From Pseudomonas allokribbensis (lineage in GTDB: Bacteria; Pseudomonadota; Gammaproteobacteria; Pseudomonadales; Pseudomonadaceae): a DNA stretch of 64,000 bases. Positions 8,768 through 16,054 of the stretch are shown here, piece after piece. Position 1 is the first letter of the stretch, and each line of letters begins with the position of its first letter. Where the stretch lies: contig NZ_CP062252.1 of NCBI RefSeq assembly GCF_014863605.1, forward strand, positions 5,805,501-5,869,500. Direction: 5' to 3'. A program made the translations under genes and the position numbers. The notes below the pieces were generated by a model. The model ran no database searches and was not told the DNA's origin. It saw only the letters and a list, made by a program, of their open reading frames with translations.

Positions 8768-9228
8768 TCTTTCACCGGTTCACGGGCGAGGCGGTCGATC
8801 TCTTCGCGGAACTCGTTGAGGTCCTGGAAGCGGCGATACACGGAAGCGAAACGGATGTAGGCGACTTCATCGAGCTTTTGCAGCTCGGCCATCACCAGTT
8901 CGCCGACCACGAGGGATTTGACCTCGCGTTCGCCGGTGGCGCGCAGCTTGTGTTTGATGTGCACCAGCGAGGACTCGAGACGCTCGACGCTCACCGGACG
9001 TTTCTCCAGGGCGCGCTGCATGCCGGCGCGGAGTTTTTCTTCGTCGAACGGTTGGCGGCTGCCGTCGGTTTTGATCAGGCGCGGCAACACCAGTTCGGCC
9101 GTCTCGAACGTCGTGAAACGTTCGCCGCAGGCCAGGCATTCACGCCGGCGGCGCACCTGTTCGCCCTCGGCGACCAGACGCGAGTCGATGACCTTGGTGT
9201 CGTTGGCACCGCAGAAGGGACAGTGCAT
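8764..9228 (-). CDS. nrdR: Transcriptional repressor NrdR
   Basis: Senses the ATP/dATP balance and represses ribonucleotide reductase genes. The 154 residues comprise an N-terminal zinc ribbon ([17 protein letters not shown] and later [13 protein letters not shown], i.e. two CxxC pairs) and an ATP-cone domain (about 49-140, beginning [20 protein letters not shown]). Start 9228 is chosen because MHCPFCG is the conserved N-terminus; a longer frame to 9285 has no ribosome-binding site. It is the first gene of the nrdR-ribD-ribE-ribBA-ribH-nusB-thiL-pgpA series. Confidence 0.98.
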   Translation of the reverse strand: MHCPFCGANDTKVIDSRLVAEGEQVRRRRECLACGERFTTFETAELVLPRLIKTDGSRQPFDEEKLRAGMQRALEKRPVSVERLESSLVHIKHKLRATGEREVKSLVVGELVMAELQKLDEVAYIRFASVYRRFQDLNEFREEIDRLAREPVKE

Positions 9229-9278
9229 GGTGGCTGGCAACAAAAAAAGGGAGGGCCATGGTAGCGCATCCCGGTGGC

Positions 9279-9307
9279 AAGACAAGCCATAGGCTTTGCG
9301 GTATACA
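9279..9307 (+). promoter_or_regulatory. Possible sigma70 promoter for the ybaY-methyltransferase-cnoX genes
   Basis: AAGACA (9279-9284) and TATACA (9302-9307) are separated by 17 bases, about 50 bases before the lipoprotein start and inside the 128-base divergent space next to nrdR. The -10 matches consensus in five of six positions and the -35 in four. Confidence 0.4.
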
Positions 9308-9356
9308 GACTGCCATGATCGTTTGATCCATGGATTTCATTTTGCTGGAGCCGCCA

Positions 9357-9821
9357 ATGTCGTTACGACCGCTCGTTTTGCTCAGTGTTTTCAGCCTGCT
9401 GGTGGCCTGTGGCAGCGACGCGCCCAAGCCGCAGCCGCCTACACCGGGCCCGGCGCCGCAACAGGCGCAGAAAAAGGCCAGGGAAGCTGCCGACCTCGGC
9501 CCGTTGCCCGCGTATCAACGTGAACTGAGCGGCACCCTGCAAGGCGTGCCGGCTGGCGCCGAAGTCGAACTGGCGCTGCTGGTGATCGACGAGAAAGGTC
9601 GCCCACAGCAGTTACTCGCCAGCTCCAGTCTGATCGGCAACAACCAGGTTCTACCGTTCCGCCTGCGTTTCAACCCTGATGCCTTCCCGGCCGGCGCGCG
9701 GGTCGAACTGCGGGGCCGCGCCACTCAATCCGGCCAGTTGATCCTGCACCTGCCGTCGCAGACCATCAGCCAGCCGACCACCCAGGCGTTGGGCCAACTG
9801 CAATTTGTCAAAGCTCCATGA
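9357..9821 (+). CDS. YbaY-family lipoprotein
   Basis: A 154-residue outer-membrane or periplasmic lipoprotein. The start MSLRPLVLLSVFSLLVAC gives a lipobox LVAC with Cys18 as the lipidation site. A proline-rich linker (PKPQPPTPGPAPQQAQ) follows, then a YbaY-type beta-sandwich with LSGTLQGVPAGAEVELALLVID and the VLPFRLRFNPDAFPAGARVELRGR core. The function of the family is unknown. An upstream in-frame ATG at 9330 is less likely because it would put nine residues before the signal peptide. The stop overlaps the methyltransferase start (ATGA). Confidence 0.8.
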   Translation: MSLRPLVLLSVFSLLVACGSDAPKPQPPTPGPAPQQAQKKAREAADLGPLPAYQRELSGTLQGVPAGAEVELALLVIDEKGRPQQLLASSSLIGNNQVLPFRLRFNPDAFPAGARVELRGRATQSGQLILHLPSQTISQPTTQALGQLQFVKAP

Positions 9822-10474
9822 ATGCACCGTTAGACCTGCAACAGGCGCTGGGCGAGTTGCTCGGCGACGCGCGACTGAAAGCCTGTGCGTTGCCGGACAC
9901 CGATTTGCAGCTGTGGCTGATCGACGGCGACAACATGGCGCGCGAATTCAGCCAGGAAGAAACCCAACGAATCCTGCATGAACCGCCGTACTGGAGTTTC
10001 TGCTGGGCCAGTGGTCTGGCGGTGGCGCGTTATCTGGCGGAGTTTCCCGAGTGGGTGCGTGGTAAACGCGTGCTGGATTTCGGCGCCGGTTCCGGGATCG
10101 CCGGGATTGCCGCCGTGAAGGCCGGCGCGCTGGAAGTGGTGGCCTGCGACCTCGACCCGCTGGCGATTGCCGCCTGCCGGGCCAACGCCGAACTCAATGA
10201 TGTGCAGATGAGCTATTCCACGGACTTCTTCGCCGAGGCGGATCGCTTTGATCTGATCCTGGTGGCCGACGTTCTGTACGACCGCGAGAACCTGCCGCTG
10301 CTTGACGCGTTTCTCAGTCGCGGCCGCGAAGCATTGGTGGCGGATTCGCGGGTCAGGGATTTCCGTCATCCGCTGTACCGGCGGATCAAAATGCTCGAAG
10401 CCATGACCCTGCCGGATCTGGCCGAGCCCGAAGAGTTTCGCCATGTCAGCCTCTACCACGCGGCCCGCGCCTGA
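9818..10474 (+). CDS. Class I SAM-dependent methyltransferase (MTase-16 / protein-lysine type)
   Basis: A 218-residue methyltransferase with SAM-binding motif I VLDFGAGSGIAGIAA (about residues 85-99), motif II VVACDLDPLA and post-II AELNDV. The EPPYWSFCWASG segment before motif I is typical of the METTL-16/ETFB-lysine methyltransferase relatives, which modify proteins including electron-transfer flavoprotein beta subunit. The substrate here is not provable from sequence. Translation is coupled to the lipoprotein gene by an ATGA overlap. Confidence 0.85.
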   Translation: MNAPLDLQQALGELLGDARLKACALPDTDLQLWLIDGDNMAREFSQEETQRILHEPPYWSFCWASGLAVARYLAEFPEWVRGKRVLDFGAGSGIAGIAAVKAGALEVVACDLDPLAIAACRANAELNDVQMSYSTDFFAEADRFDLILVADVLYDRENLPLLDAFLSRGREALVADSRVRDFRHPLYRRIKMLEAMTLPDLAEPEEFRHVSLYHAARA

Positions 10475-10513
10475 CCGTATAGTTGCCCCATTCACGCTTT
10501 TACGAGATACCCC

Positions 10514-11386
10514 ATGAGTCAGCAAACGCCGTACATCTTCGACGCCACGACGGCCGACTTCGACCAGTCGGTGATCGAGGCCTCCTTTCAAAAACCGGTG
10601 CTGGTGGATTTCTGGGCCGAATGGTGCGCGCCGTGCAAAGCGCTGATGCCAATGCTGCAAGGGATCGCCGAGAGCTATCAGGGCGAGTTGCTGCTGGCCA
10701 AGGTCGACTGCGACGTCGAGCAGGACATCGTCGCCCGCTTCGGTATCCGCAGCCTGCCGACCGTGGTGCTGTTCAAGGACGGTCAACCGGTGGATGGTTT
10801 CGCCGGGGCCCAGCCGGAGTCCGCTGTGCGTGCCCTGCTCGAACCGCATGTGAAGATGCCGCCACCGGCCGCCGCCGATCCATTCGAACAGGCTCAGGCG
10901 CTGTTCGACGAAGGCCGTTACGCCGATGCCGAAGCCGCGCTGGTGGTGATGCTCAATGAAGACAACACCAACGCCAAGGCGCTGATCCTGTATGCCCGCT
11001 GCCTGACCGAGCGCGGTGAACTGGGCGAAGCGCAAACCGTGCTCGACGCGGTCAAAAGCGACGAGCACAAAGCCGCACTGGCCGGTGCCAAGGCGCAGAT
11101 CAAGTTCCTTGGTCTGGCCCGCGACCTGCCGGACGCCGCCGACCTGAAAAGCCGTCTGGCGCAGAACCCGCAGGACGATGAAGCGGTGTATCAACTGGCG
11201 ATCCAGCAACTGGCCCGTCAGCAATACGAAGCGGCGCTGGACGCTCTGCTCAAGCTGTTCATCCGCAACCGCAGCTACGGCGAAGGCCTGCCGCACAAGA
11301 CCTTGCTGCAAGTGTTCGAACTGCTGGGCAACGATCACCCGTTGGTGACCGCTTACCGGCGCAAGGTGTTTGCGGCGCTGTACTAA
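10514..11386 (+). CDS. cnoX: Thioredoxin-TPR co-chaperone CnoX (YbbN-like)
   Basis: The 290 residues combine an N-terminal thioredoxin domain (about 5-112) with a C-terminal TPR region (about 120-290, repeated AQALFDEGRYADAEAAL-type helices). The active site is WCAPCK at 37-42, both cysteines present, whereas E. coli CnoX lacks the canonical pair; the residue between them is Ala rather than the usual Gly. The family protects unfolded proteins from oxidation and delivers them to GroEL or DnaK. The gene follows the methyltransferase by 39 bases. Confidence 0.9.
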   Translation: MSQQTPYIFDATTADFDQSVIEASFQKPVLVDFWAEWCAPCKALMPMLQGIAESYQGELLLAKVDCDVEQDIVARFGIRSLPTVVLFKDGQPVDGFAGAQPESAVRALLEPHVKMPPPAAADPFEQAQALFDEGRYADAEAALVVMLNEDNTNAKALILYARCLTERGELGEAQTVLDAVKSDEHKAALAGAKAQIKFLGLARDLPDAADLKSRLAQNPQDDEAVYQLAIQQLARQQYEAALDALLKLFIRNRSYGEGLPHKTLLQVFELLGNDHPLVTAYRRKVFAALY

Positions 11387-11390
11387 GCGC

Positions 11391-11747
11391 TTACTCGATC
11401 CAGCTGTAGAGCGGCGTATCCCCGCCGCTCAGCACTTTCACGTCGGATGAATGACGCAGGCGCACCAGCAAGCGCTTGCCCGCCGCCGCACTGCCGGTCA
11501 GCCCTTCGAGCTGATCCAGCAGCTCCGGCCCGCTGAGTTGCCCGGCCTTGCGCAACAGATCCCTGGCGACCTGCCACAACGCGTCATCCTGATTGACCGG
11601 TTTCGCCACCGGCGCCGCGGCTGCTTGCGGCTGGGCCGTCTGCACCTGCACGCCCAACTGCGAACCGAGCCGCGCCCAGTCGCTTTCATCCAGTTCCAGG
11701 GTCAAATCCACCGGCAACTCGCCGACGGTTCCGCGTATCCGCAACAT
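11391..11747 (-). CDS. Conserved hypothetical protein, 118 residues
   Basis: The protein opens with MLRIRGTVGELPVDLTLELDESDWARLG, a short beta-rich region, then an Ala/Pro/Gln linker and a helical C-terminal half (DDALWQVARDLLRKAGQLSGPELLDQLEGL) ending in beta strands. There is no signal peptide, membrane segment or known catalytic motif. The start at 11747 has a GGGAG site upstream; a longer frame to 11861 would run into the Zur-box region and is unlikely. It converges with cnoX, four bases apart. I cannot name a function. Confidence 0.7.
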   Translation of the reverse strand: MLRIRGTVGELPVDLTLELDESDWARLGSQLGVQVQTAQPQAAAAPVAKPVNQDDALWQVARDLLRKAGQLSGPELLDQLEGLTGSAAAGKRLLVRLRHSSDVKVLSGGDTPLYSWIE

Positions 11748-11832
11748 AACTTCGCTCCCGCACATTTCTGACCTGCATGCTCCCATGGGACTTGTGTAAC
11801 GCCAAGCGGGCGGGCAAACTCTGCGCACTTTC

Positions 11833-11850
11833 GTTATAAGATTACATAAC
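11833..11850 (+). promoter_or_regulatory. Candidate Zur (zinc uptake regulator) box
   Basis: GTTATAAGATTACATAAC lies 32 bases before the DUF2796 start. It contains GTTAT-N3-ATTAC, one base off the GTTAT-N3-ATAAC core of gammaproteobacterial Zur boxes, and its outer ends GTTAT/ATAAC are also inverted repeats. The operon it precedes has homologues reported to be zinc-repressed in P. aeruginosa. Confidence 0.6.
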
Positions 11851-11881
11851 AAACTCTTCACTTTACTTCCCGGAGTTCGCC

Positions 11882-12484
11882 ATGCGTCGTCTGCTGCTCG
11901 CTTTGCCGTTTGCCCTGTTGCCGCTGGCCATCGCCCAGGCTGCCGATGAGCATGACCACGATCATGAACACGGCAGCCTCGGTGCCCACGAACATGGCGT
12001 CGGTCGCCTGAACGCTGCGCTCGACGGCCAGACCCTGGAACTGGAGCTGGAAAGCCCGGCGATGAACCTGGTCGGCTTCGAACACGTCGCCACCAGCGAT
12101 GCCGACAAGGCCAAGGTCGCTGCCGCTCGCGCGCAACTCGAGAAGCCGCTGGCGCTGTTCAGCCTGCCGGCCGCCGCCGGTTGCAAGGTCACCCGTCAGG
12201 AACTGTCGAGCCCGCTGTTCGGTGACAAGCCGGATGCCGACGATCATGACGACGATGACCACGATGAAGACGCCAAGGGCGGCGAAGCGCATCACCACGA
12301 TCACAGCGAAATCCATGCTCACTACCAGTTCACCTGCGCAGCACCGGGCGCCTTGACTACTCTGGATCTGGCGAACATTTTCAATACCTTCCCGGCGACC
12401 CAGAAAATTCAGGTACAACTGATCAGCCCGAACGGCCAGCAAGGCACGGAAGTGACGGCCAAATCCGCCGCCCTGAAATTCTGA
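11882..12484 (+). CDS. Periplasmic His-rich DUF2796 protein (ZrgA-like), probable zinc binder
   Basis: A 200-residue protein with signal peptide MRRLLLALPFALLPLAIAQA and two metal-binding low-complexity stretches: one after the signal (DEHDHDHEHG) and one at about 118-140 (DDHDDDDHDEDAKGG then HHHDHSEIHAH). Between and after them are the DUF2796 strands (LESPAMNLVGFEH, HYQFTCAAPGAL). The family includes ZrgA of Vibrio, the periplasmic part of a zinc importer. It heads a four-gene operon with an ATPase, an FtsX-like permease and a DUF3299 protein, behind a Zur-box candidate. Direct zinc binding is inferred from composition. Confidence 0.88.
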   Translation: MRRLLLALPFALLPLAIAQAADEHDHDHEHGSLGAHEHGVGRLNAALDGQTLELELESPAMNLVGFEHVATSDADKAKVAAARAQLEKPLALFSLPAAAGCKVTRQELSSPLFGDKPDADDHDDDDHDEDAKGGEAHHHDHSEIHAHYQFTCAAPGALTTLDLANIFNTFPATQKIQVQLISPNGQQGTEVTAKSAALKF

Positions 12485-12499
12485 TCACGAACCGGCACC

Positions 12500-13210
12500 A
12501 TGACCCAAGCACTCATCGAACTGTCCGACCTGGGCTTCAACTGGCCCGGTCACCCGCCGCTGCTGGACATCCCGGCGTTTCGTCTGGAACCGGGTGAAAC
12601 CCTGTTCCTCAAGGGCCCCAGCGGCAGCGGCAAGACCACCCTGCTCGGCCTCCTCGGCGGGGTGCAGAAGCCCGGTCGCGGCAGCATTCGCCTGCTCGGC
12701 CAGGAACTGACCGAACTGGGTGCCGGCGCTCGCGATCGCTTTCGTGTCGATCACACCGGCTACATCTTCCAGCAGTTCAACCTGCTGCCGTTTCTCTCGG
12801 TACGCGAGAACGTCGAACTGCCGTGCCACTTTTCGAAGCTGCGTGCAGAACGCGCGAAGCAGCGTCATGGCAGCGTCGATCAGGCAGCCGCCACCCTGCT
12901 CGCCCACCTGGGTTTGAAGGACGAAGGCATTCTCGGACGACGTGCCGATTCGCTGTCGATCGGTCAACAGCAACGGGTTGCCGCTGCGCGCGCGTTGATC
13001 GGTCAGCCGGAACTGGTGATCGCCGACGAGCCGACCTCGGCGCTGGACTACGACGCCCGGGAAAACTTCATTCGCCTGTTGTTCGCCGAGTGCCGTGAGG
13101 CCGGGTCGAGCCTGTTGTTCGTCAGCCACGACCAGAGCCTGGCGCCGCTGTTCGACCGTCACCTGTCCCTGGCCGAACTCAATCACGCCGCCACGTCTGC
13201 CGAGGTCTGA
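12500..13210 (+). CDS. ABC transporter ATP-binding protein (LolD/MacB type) of putative zinc system
   Basis: The 236-residue ATPase has Walker A GPSGSGKTT (39-47), a Q-loop FQQFNLLPFLSVRENV, an ABC signature altered to DSLSIGQQQR (Ile for the first Gly of LSGGQ), Walker B LVIADEPTSALD and the H-loop LLFVSHD. It belongs to the o228/LolD-MacB group that pairs with FtsX-like permeases, which fits the next gene. It starts 15 bases after the DUF2796 gene and is followed by the permease after one base. Confidence 0.92.
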   Translation: MTQALIELSDLGFNWPGHPPLLDIPAFRLEPGETLFLKGPSGSGKTTLLGLLGGVQKPGRGSIRLLGQELTELGAGARDRFRVDHTGYIFQQFNLLPFLSVRENVELPCHFSKLRAERAKQRHGSVDQAAATLLAHLGLKDEGILGRRADSLSIGQQQRVAAARALIGQPELVIADEPTSALDYDARENFIRLLFAECREAGSSLLFVSHDQSLAPLFDRHLSLAELNHAATSAEV

Positions 13211-13211
13211 G

Positions 13212-14477
13212 ATGTATCTGTTCCGTCTGGCCATGGCCAGCCTCGCCAACCGCCGCTTCACCGCCCTGCTCACCGCTTTCGCCATCGCCCTCTCCGTCTG
13301 CCTGTTGCTGGCAGTGGAACGGGTGCGCACCGAAGCCAAGGCCAGTTTCGCCAGCACCATCAGCGGCACCGACCTGATCGTCGGCGCTCGCTCCGGTTCG
13401 GTGAACCTGCTGCTGTACTCGGTATTCCGCATCGGCAACGCCACCAACAACATTCGTTGGGACAGCTTCGAACATTTCGCCAGCAACCCGAAAGTGAAGT
13501 GGGCGATCCCGATGTCCCTCGGCGATTCCCATCGCGGCTATCGGGTGATGGGCACCACCGAAGCCTATTTCGAGCATTACCAGTACGGTCGCCAGCAGCA
13601 TCTGGAACTGGCCGACGGCCGCGCCTTTGCTACCGATCCGTTTGAAGTGGTACTCGGTGCCGAAGTGGCCGAGGCGCTGCACTACAAACTCGGCGACCAA
13701 CTGGTACTGGCCCACGGCGTGGCGGCGATCAGTCTGGTCAAGCACGATGACAAACCGTTCACCGTGGTCGGCATTCTCAAGCGCACCGGCACGCCGGTGG
13801 ACCGCACGTTGCACATCAGCCTCGGTGGCATGGAGGCAATCCACATCGACTGGCACAACGGTGTGCCGGCCCGTGGCAACGGGCGGATCAGTGCCGATCA
13901 GGCGCGCAACATGGACCTGACGCCACAAGCGATCACCGCGTTCATGCTCGGCCTCAACAGCAAGATTTCGACCTTCGCGCTGCAACGGGAGATCAACGAA
14001 TTCCGTGGCGAGCCGATGCTGGCGATCCTGCCGGGCGTGGCCCTGCAGGAACTCTGGAGCCTGATGAGCACCGCTGAAAAAGCGCTGTTCGTGGTCTCGC
14101 TGTTCGTGGTGCTGACCGGGCTGATCGGCATGCTCACGGCGATTCTCACCAGCCTCAACGAACGTCGCCGCGAAATGGCGATCCTGCGTTCGGTGGGAGC
14201 GCGGCCGTGGCACATCGCGAGCCTGCTGGTGCTGGAAGCGTTTGCGCTGGCGCTGACCGGGGTGATCGCCGGGCTGGCGTTGCTGTACATCGGCATCGCC
14301 GCGGCACAGGGTTATGTGCAGGCCAATTACGGCTTGTATCTGCCGCTGGCATGGCCAAGCGAGTATGAATGGACGCTGCTCGGTGGCATTCTGGCTGCCG
14401 CGCTGCTGATGGGCAGCGTGCCGGCCTGGCGCGCGTATCGCCAATCATTGGCCGATGGCCTGTCGATCCGTTTATGA
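13212..14477 (+). CDS. FtsX/MacB-like ABC permease of putative zinc system
   Basis: A 421-residue membrane protein with the MacB layout: one N-terminal helix (about 14-36, LLTAFAIALSVCLLLAV), a large periplasmic domain (about 40-290) and three C-terminal helices (about 292-318, 345-373 and 385-410). ERRREMAILRSVGARPWHI is the conserved cytoplasmic coupling loop. Start 13212 follows the ATPase stop immediately and avoids the out-of-frame overlap of a longer open frame. With the ATPase it forms a mechanotransmission-type ABC unit; together with the DUF2796 protein it probably handles zinc. Confidence 0.9.
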   Translation: MYLFRLAMASLANRRFTALLTAFAIALSVCLLLAVERVRTEAKASFASTISGTDLIVGARSGSVNLLLYSVFRIGNATNNIRWDSFEHFASNPKVKWAIPMSLGDSHRGYRVMGTTEAYFEHYQYGRQQHLELADGRAFATDPFEVVLGAEVAEALHYKLGDQLVLAHGVAAISLVKHDDKPFTVVGILKRTGTPVDRTLHISLGGMEAIHIDWHNGVPARGNGRISADQARNMDLTPQAITAFMLGLNSKISTFALQREINEFRGEPMLAILPGVALQELWSLMSTAEKALFVVSLFVVLTGLIGMLTAILTSLNERRREMAILRSVGARPWHIASLLVLEAFALALTGVIAGLALLYIGIAAAQGYVQANYGLYLPLAWPSEYEWTLLGGILAAALLMGSVPAWRAYRQSLADGLSIRL

Positions 14478-14488
14478 GGATGTTCACC

Positions 14489-15007
14489 ATGCCCCGCGCT
14501 GTCCTTGCGCTGCTGTTGCTGGTCGCCCTGCCCGTGTGGGCAACGGCGCCGAAAGACCTGACCTGGTCGGAGATGATCCCGCCGGACGCGGCGCCCGAAG
14601 TGCCGAACATGACGCCGCTGCATGACCTGTCGAAGATGAGCGATGCGCTGTCCGCAGAATCCGCGCCAGCGGCCAAGCAGGACCTGCCCAACGCCCCGGT
14701 GGTGCAAAGCCTCGACGGCCAGAACATCCGCCTGCCGGGCTACATCGTACCGCTGGAAGTCAGCGAGGAAGGCCGCACCACGGACTTCCTGCTGGTGCCG
14801 TATTTCGGCGCCTGCATCCACGTGCCGCCACCGCCGTCGAACCAGATCGTGCATGTGAAAAGCGCCGTCGGCGTGAAGCTCGACGAGCTGTATCAGCCGT
14901 ACTGGGTCGAGGGGCCGTTGCAGGTCAAGGCGTCCACCAGCGAACTGGCCGATGCCGGGTATCAGATGGATGCGGACAAGATTTACGTCTACGAGCTGCC
15001 GGAGTAA
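14489..15007 (+). CDS. DUF3299 family secreted protein
   Basis: A 172-residue exported protein with signal peptide MPRAVLALLLLVALPVWATA and the DUF3299 core: LPGYIVPLEVSEEGRTTDFLLVPYFGACIHVPPPPSNQIVHV, including the conserved single cysteine. The chosen start has an AGGA site at the right distance. An ATG at 14474 overlapping the permease stop (ATGA) would add five residues and remains possible. It is the last gene of the zinc-type operon; family members are common partners of these ABC genes but their job is unknown. Confidence 0.85.
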   Translation: MPRAVLALLLLVALPVWATAPKDLTWSEMIPPDAAPEVPNMTPLHDLSKMSDALSAESAPAAKQDLPNAPVVQSLDGQNIRLPGYIVPLEVSEEGRTTDFLLVPYFGACIHVPPPPSNQIVHVKSAVGVKLDELYQPYWVEGPLQVKASTSELADAGYQMDADKIYVYELPE

Positions 15008-15032
15008 ATCCGGCACTCAGTTATAGCCCGCC

Positions 15033-15061
15033 AAATCGGCTTCGCGAGCAAAGGTTCCACA
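15033..15061. repeat. Degenerate REP-like fragment
   Basis: The text GGCTTCGCGAGCAAAGGTTCCAC resembles one half of the P. fluorescens-type REP element, usually TTCGCGAGCAAG... followed by GCTCCCACA. The second arm has decayed, so it no longer forms a hairpin. It lies in the gap between the DUF3299 gene and ompW. Confidence 0.3.
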
Positions 15062-15085
15062 AAAAAACCGCCCATCACTGTTTCA

Positions 15086-15099
15086 TTGAGCTGAGTCAA
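15086..15099 (+). promoter_or_regulatory. Candidate Anr/FNR box upstream of ompW
   Basis: TTGAGCTGAGTCAA contains the perfect core TTGA-N6-TCAA of the Anr/FNR consensus TTGAT-N4-ATCAA. Its centre is at about 15092.5. A -10-like TACCAT at 15122-15127 predicts a start near 15134, so the box would be at -41.5, the classical activating position. OprG/OmpW in P. aeruginosa is known to be Anr-dependent. Confidence 0.6.
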
Positions 15100-15165
15100 A
15101 AGACCGTATCAGACGGATTCGTACCATAGGACATCAAACATTTTTAACGTCCTTTGGGAGCTTCC

Positions 15166-15864
15166 ATGAACAAGTCCTTGCTCAGCGCTTCGCTGTTTGC
15201 CCTCGCGCTCGCAGCCCCGCTCGCCCACGCCCACGAAGCCGGCGACATCATCGTTCGTGCCGGTGCGATCACCGTCAACCCGAAGGCCGACAGCTCCAGC
15301 GTCAAGGTCGATCAGGGTCCGCTGAGCGGCACCAACCTGGGCGGCAAGGCGACCATGAGCAGCGACACCCAACTGGGTCTGAACTTCGCCTACATGCTGA
15401 CCAACAACATCGGTATCGAGCTGTTGGCCGCGTCCCCGTTCGAGCATGACGTGAAGCTCAAGGGCACTGCACTGCCAGCCGCCAACGGCAAGCTCGGCAC
15501 CCTGAAGCACCTGCCGCCGACCCTGAGCGTCGTCTACTATCCGCTGGACGCGAAGTCGGCCTTCCAGCCGTACATCGGCGGCGGCATCAACTACACCTGG
15601 ATCTACGACGAACACGTCGGCAGCGAAGCCCAGTCCAACGGCTTCAGCAACTTCAAGGCGAAAAACTCCTGGGGCCTGGCCTGGCAGGTCGGTGCGGACT
15701 ACATGCTGACCGACAACATCATGCTCAACGCCCAGGTGCGCTACATCGACATCGACACCCGCGCCACCGTCGAGAACAACGCCGTGGCTCCAGGTACTCG
15801 CGCAAAAGTGAACGTCGACGTCGATCCATTTGTGTACATGGTCGGTCTGGGCTACAAGTTCTAA
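15166..15864 (+). CDS. oprG: Outer-membrane protein OmpW/OprG
   Basis: A 232-residue eight-stranded barrel with signal peptide MNKSLLSASLFALALAAPLAHA. Conserved segments include DIIVRAGAITVNP, QLGLNFAYMLTNNIGIELLAA, the ILPPTLS-like LPPTLSVVYYPL, QPYIGGGINYTWI and the terminal strand DVDPFVYMVGLGYKF ending in Phe. The family forms a narrow hydrophobic channel for small hydrophobic molecules. Start 15166 gives the signal peptide; a frame start at 15154 is less likely. It is monocistronic, controlled by the likely Anr box upstream, and ends before a bidirectional terminator. Confidence 0.95.
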   Translation: MNKSLLSASLFALALAAPLAHAHEAGDIIVRAGAITVNPKADSSSVKVDQGPLSGTNLGGKATMSSDTQLGLNFAYMLTNNIGIELLAASPFEHDVKLKGTALPAANGKLGTLKHLPPTLSVVYYPLDAKSAFQPYIGGGINYTWIYDEHVGSEAQSNGFSNFKAKNSWGLAWQVGADYMLTDNIMLNAQVRYIDIDTRATVENNAVAPGTRAKVNVDVDPFVYMVGLGYKF

Positions 15865-15950
15865 GCGAGCAATCAAAGAACGTTCACGTGGTGGTGAATG
15901 AGGCTTGGTGGCGGGCAGACTCAGAACTGACGGCGATGTTACGCAATCGA

Positions 15951-15975
15951 CCGGGGAGCAAGCTCCCTCGCTACA
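15951..15975. repeat. REP-type palindrome
   Basis: GGGAGC-AA-GCTCCC, followed by TCGCTACAG, is a short perfect hairpin of the kind scattered in P. fluorescens genomes as REP elements. It lies between ompW and the terminator at 16009. Confidence 0.55.
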
Positions 15976-16008
15976 GGAAATGTGTTTGAAATCCGATTTC
16001 CGGCCGTG

Positions 16009-16038
16009 AAAAAGGCGCCTGTCAAAAGGCGCCTTTTT
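16009..16038. terminator. Bidirectional terminator between ompW and the epimerase gene
   Basis: AAAAAGGCGCC, an eight-base loop and GGCGCCTTTTT form an 11-bp symmetrical stem with A and T runs, so it can stop both the rightward ompW transcript and the leftward epimerase transcript. Confidence 0.9.
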
Positions 16039-16054
16039 CATGTCCGCGAGAAGC

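Noticed and set aside
9830..11338. 502-residue minus-strand frame opposite the methyltransferase and cnoX
   Set aside because: A shadow of two well-supported plus-strand genes.
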